From Bordetella parapertussis (GTDB lineage: Bacteria > Pseudomonadota > Gammaproteobacteria > Burkholderiales > Burkholderiaceae_C): DNA of 7,730 bases. This document shows positions 5,131 to 7,730 of this stretch, one piece after another (the first letter of the stretch is position 1; each line of letters starts with the position of its first letter). Under the pieces are notes generated by a model. The model did not search any database and was not told the origin of the DNA. It saw nothing but the letters and a program-made list of their open reading frames with translations. The translations under genes were made by a program, and so were the position numbers. The stretch lies in NCBI GenBank assembly GCA_945900695.1, contig CAMDJU010000122.1, positions 1-7,730 of the forward strand, in the 5' to 3' direction.

Positions 5131-7365
5131 TTAGCGGCGACGGGCCGATTCCACCCCGGCAACGCTGCGCACCGTGGCCAGGACCTTGCCCAAACGCACA
5201 GCGTCGCCCACCTCCACAGTGAACGTCATCCAGGCCGTGCCCTTGACCGATTGGGTTTGAACCCCAATGACATTGATTTTTTCCCGCGCCAACACCTCGG
5301 AGATGTCGCGCAACAGGCCTTGGCGGTCTTGCGCTTGGACCTGCACATCCACGGGGTAGACCGCTGCCCCCTCGCCCAGGCCTTGCCACTGCACCTCAAT
5401 GGCGCGATCGGGTTGGCGCAACAGCATTTGCTCAAAGTTCGGGCAGTGAGCGCGGTGCACACTGACGCCTTTGCCCCGAGTGACAAAACCGCAGATGGGG
5501 TCGGGGGGCGCTGGCCGGCAGCAGCGCGCCAGCTCGGTCATCAACGACTCGATCCCCACCACCAACACACCGCCCGGGTTGGCGCTGGCACTTTTGCGGT
5601 TGATCTTGTGGCGCAACCAGTCGTCAGCGGCTGGCAAGGGCTCGATGGGGCGCAAAAACGTTTCGATGGTGCGCAATGAAAACTCGTCTTTGCCCACCGC
5701 CTCAAACAAAGCGGGGGCATCGGCAAAGCCCAACTGGCTGGCCAAGTCCTCGTGCCGGGTGGCGGTTTTGCCCTCGCGCTGGAGCAGTTTTTCCACCGCC
5801 TCGCGCCCGCGCGCCACGTTTTCTTGGGCCACCAAGGCATTGAACCAAGCGCGCACTTTGGCCCGCGCCCGGGGGCTGGCCAAAAATCCCAATTCGGGGT
5901 TGAGCCAGTCGCGCGAAGGGCCGCCCTCTTTGGCCGCAATGACCTCCACCGTTTGGCCGTTGTCCAGTGGGGTGCTCAAGGGCACCATGTGCCCGTCCAC
6001 GCGCACCCCTCGGCAGCGGTGGCCCAAATTGGTGTGCACCGTGTAGGCAAAGTCCACCCCGGTGGCACCCACCGGCAATTCAACCACCGCGGCATCGGGC
6101 GTGAGCACATAAATGCGGTCGTGTTGCATGGCCGCAGCACCCGCTTCGTCAGCGCCCGAGCCGGTCATCTCGCGCTCCCAAGCCAGCAGCTGGCGCATCA
6201 AGGCGATCTTGTCGCTGGCGGCTTTGGACGCGGCCACACCCGCATAGCCCCGGCTGCCCGCCTCCTTGTAAGCCCAATGCGCAGCCACACCCAGCTCGGC
6301 ATGCGCGTGCATGGCCTGGGTGCGGATTTGCACTTCAATGGCCCGCCCTTGTCCATCGCGAACCACCGTGTGCAAAGACTGGTATCCGTTGCTTTTGGGG
6401 CGGGCGATGTAATCGTCAAACTCCTCAACCAGCGGGGTGAAGCGGCTGTGCACCCAACTCAGGGCGGCATAGCAATCAGGCACGCTGTCCACCACCACCC
6501 GCACCGCGCGGATGTCAAACACCTGGTCAAAGGGCAGCGATTTGCCGCGCATTTTTTTGACAATGCTGTAGATGTGCTTGGGCCGCCCGTGAACTTGGGC
6601 TTGGATGTGTTGGCTGAGCAAATCGGCTTGCAAACGCTGCACCCACTCGGCCATGAAGGCCTCGCGCTCGACACGCTTTTCGTCCAACATGGCCGCCACC
6701 TCACGGTAGGTGCCCGGCTCCAAAAAGCGAAACGATAAATCCTCCAACTCCCACTTGATCTGCCAAATGCCCAAGCGATTGGCCAAAGGGGCAAACACCT
6801 GCAAGGTTTCTTGCGCCAAGTCATGCGGCACGGCAAGCTTGTGGGCTGCCATGTGGCGCAGGGTTTGCAGCCGCGAGGCCAGGCGCAACAACACCACGCG
6901 CAAATCGCGCGAAAAAGCCAACAGCATCTTGCGCACGTTTTCGCTGGCCATGGCCGTGCCGGCACCCGCGTCGGCCCCTGCGGCCCGCATGCCCCGGCGC
7001 GCTTGGCGTTGCACATGCAGCAGCTTGTGGGTTTCGATGGCCAAGCTGGCCAAACCGGTGCCAAAGGCCTTGCCCAACACCTCGGCGGGTTTGCTCAAGT
7101 GGTCACAGGCGTAGACCAAATAGCAAGCCGCCTGCAAGGCGGCCGAGCCACCGATGCCAGCCAAGATGCCCGCCATCGCTTGGGCATGCTGCCAATTGTT
7201 TTCGCCCCCATCGAAAGTCTCGCCGACCAACAAGGGCTCGGCCATGGCGCGCGCGCGCTCGAGCAAACCCTCGCCTTCGTCAGCGGTGGCATTGACCAGC
7301 GCCAACACCGGTGTGATCACCGGTGCGGGCAAGTTCATGGCGGCGACGCCCGATTCAGTGATCAT
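5131..7365 (-). CDS. relA: (p)ppGpp synthetase RelA, monofunctional type
   Basis: RelA transfers pyrophosphate from ATP to GDP or GTP on stalled ribosomes, making the stringent-response alarmone. Length is 744 residues, as in E. coli RelA. Domains in order: a pseudo-hydrolase region (about 55-210) in which the catalytic HD motif of SpoT/Rel is absent and an Ala/Gly-rich insert lies at 128-142; synthetase (about 255-370) with GRPKHIYSI (260-268), EFDD (315-318) and NGYQSLHT (326-333); TGS (about 416-478); a helical region; a Cys/His zinc-finger-like segment with Cys615, Cys616, His637, His640 and Cys641; and a C-terminal ACT domain (about 668-744). EFDD is the EXDD signature of synthetase-only enzymes; bifunctional Rel has RXKD. 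The ATG at 7365 overlaps the stop of the upstream hydrolase gene as ATGA, so coupled translation is likely. No clear Shine-Dalgarno was seen; Met10 is a weaker alternative start. Confidence 0.95.
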   Translation of the reverse strand: MITESGVAAMNLPAPVITPVLALVNATADEGEGLLERARAMAEPLLVGETFDGGENNWQHAQAMAGILAGIGGSAALQAACYLVYACDHLSKPAEVLGKAFGTGLASLAIETHKLLHVQRQARRGMRAAGADAGAGTAMASENVRKMLLAFSRDLRVVLLRLASRLQTLRHMAAHKLAVPHDLAQETLQVFAPLANRLGIWQIKWELEDLSFRFLEPGTYREVAAMLDEKRVEREAFMAEWVQRLQADLLSQHIQAQVHGRPKHIYSIVKKMRGKSLPFDQVFDIRAVRVVVDSVPDCYAALSWVHSRFTPLVEEFDDYIARPKSNGYQSLHTVVRDGQGRAIEVQIRTQAMHAHAELGVAAHWAYKEAGSRGYAGVAASKAASDKIALMRQLLAWEREMTGSGADEAGAAAMQHDRIYVLTPDAAVVELPVGATGVDFAYTVHTNLGHRCRGVRVDGHMVPLSTPLDNGQTVEVIAAKEGGPSRDWLNPELGFLASPRARAKVRAWFNALVAQENVARGREAVEKLLQREGKTATRHEDLASQLGFADAPALFEAVGKDEFSLRTIETFLRPIEPLPAADDWLRHKINRKSASANPGGVLVVGIESLMTELARCCRPAPPDPICGFVTRGKGVSVHRAHCPNFEQMLLRQPDRAIEVQWQGLGEGAAVYPVDVQVQAQDRQGLLRDISEVLAREKINVIGVQTQSVKGTAWMTFTVEVGDAVRLGKVLATVRSVAGVESARRR

Positions 7366-7730
7366 GCATCTGTGCCTAGCAAAAAGGAGGCCACGGCGGC
7401 CACCTGATCGTCGGCCACCAGGGTCGGGGCATGGCCCACGCCGGGCAGGTCAAGGCGCTGAGCGCGTGGCCCACGCAGCTGCATGGCCTGGGCCACCTCG
7501 GGGGTGAGCAAATCAGACTCGGCCCCGCGCAACAGCAAGGTGGGCGCTGTGATGTGGTCGTATAACTGCCACAACAAAGCCTCGCCATGCTGCGCGGCCT
7601 CGGGCGTCAGCGCATGCACTGGCGTGGCCAGCGCGGGGTCGTAGTGCAGCGTCCAGCCGCCCTGGGGCAAGGGCTTGAACATGGGCGTGCTCAGGGCCAG
7701 CCACTGCGCGTCGGTGTGCGGCCCAAAGCC
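7362..7730 (-). CDS. Alpha/beta hydrolase, C-terminal part only
   Basis: The last 122 codons and the TGA stop of a gene whose start lies beyond the right edge. The visible sequence matches the C-terminal half of alpha/beta-hydrolase-fold proteins: HYDPALA (29-35 of the visible part), then PTLLLRGAESDLLTPE with the likely catalytic-triad Asp (visible residue 73), and DLPGVGHAPTL with the likely triad His (residue 100). The nucleophile Ser and oxyanion loop would lie outside. The substrate cannot be told; proteins of this type with a YDP segment are usually annotated only as alpha/beta hydrolases. Its stop codon overlaps the relA start (ATGA), so the two genes are probably co-transcribed. An internal ATG at 7682 is not the real start, because the frame and family similarity continue upstream to the edge. 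Confidence 0.85.
   Translation of the reverse strand, partial: GFGPHTDAQWLALSTPMFKPLPQGGWTLHYDPALATPVHALTPEAAQHGEALLWQLYDHITAPTLLLRGAESDLLTPEVAQAMQLRGPRAQRLDLPGVGHAPTLVADDQVAAVASFLLGTDA

Noticed and set aside
5752..6738. Plus-strand open frame of 328 codons opposite relA
   Set aside because: Antisense shadow of relA without recognisable domains.

Overview
The window looks like an ordinary chromosomal stretch of a GC-rich betaproteobacterium. The order Burkholderiales and family Comamonadaceae (Limnohabitans/Rhodoferax/Acidovorax-like) fit best, judged from protein wording, G/C-rich codon use and the glyA-nrdR gene pair. I see no insertion sequence, prophage, CRISPR array, tRNA or rRNA.

Layout, left to right. 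(1) A minus-strand gene for a long multi-repeat DUF349 protein starts near 1940 and runs off the left edge. (2) A 311-nt divergent intergenic region carries an A/T-rich promoter-like patch and GC-rich hairpins. (3) A plus-strand membrane-anchored lytic transglycosylase follows (2252-3082), starting at TTG behind a good Shine-Dalgarno sequence. (4) The 234-nt gap before glyA is mostly an RNA element that I read as a ZTP/ZMP (pfl-type) riboswitch, about 3139-3263, with a strong hairpin directly behind it. (5) glyA (serine hydroxymethyltransferase) and nrdR (ribonucleotide reductase repressor) follow, 9 nt apart and probably co-transcribed. (6) A short convergent gap holds a 9-bp hairpin. (7) On the minus strand, a gene for an alpha/beta hydrolase (cut by the right edge) overlaps relA by ATGA. 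relA encodes a 744-residue synthetase-type (p)ppGpp enzyme.

How the parts may work together: glyA feeds one-carbon units into purine and thymidylate synthesis, and ZTP riboswitches respond to ZMP/ZTP, which build up when 10-formyl-tetrahydrofolate is short. If nrdR is on the same transcript, the dNTP-pool repressor would also respond to folate and purine status. RelA, read in the opposite direction, makes the starvation alarmone. The proteins are all recognisable families. The most interesting element is the non-coding leader of glyA, which has extra helices, a duplicated ligand-loop motif and an apparent switching arm without a classical U-tract terminator.
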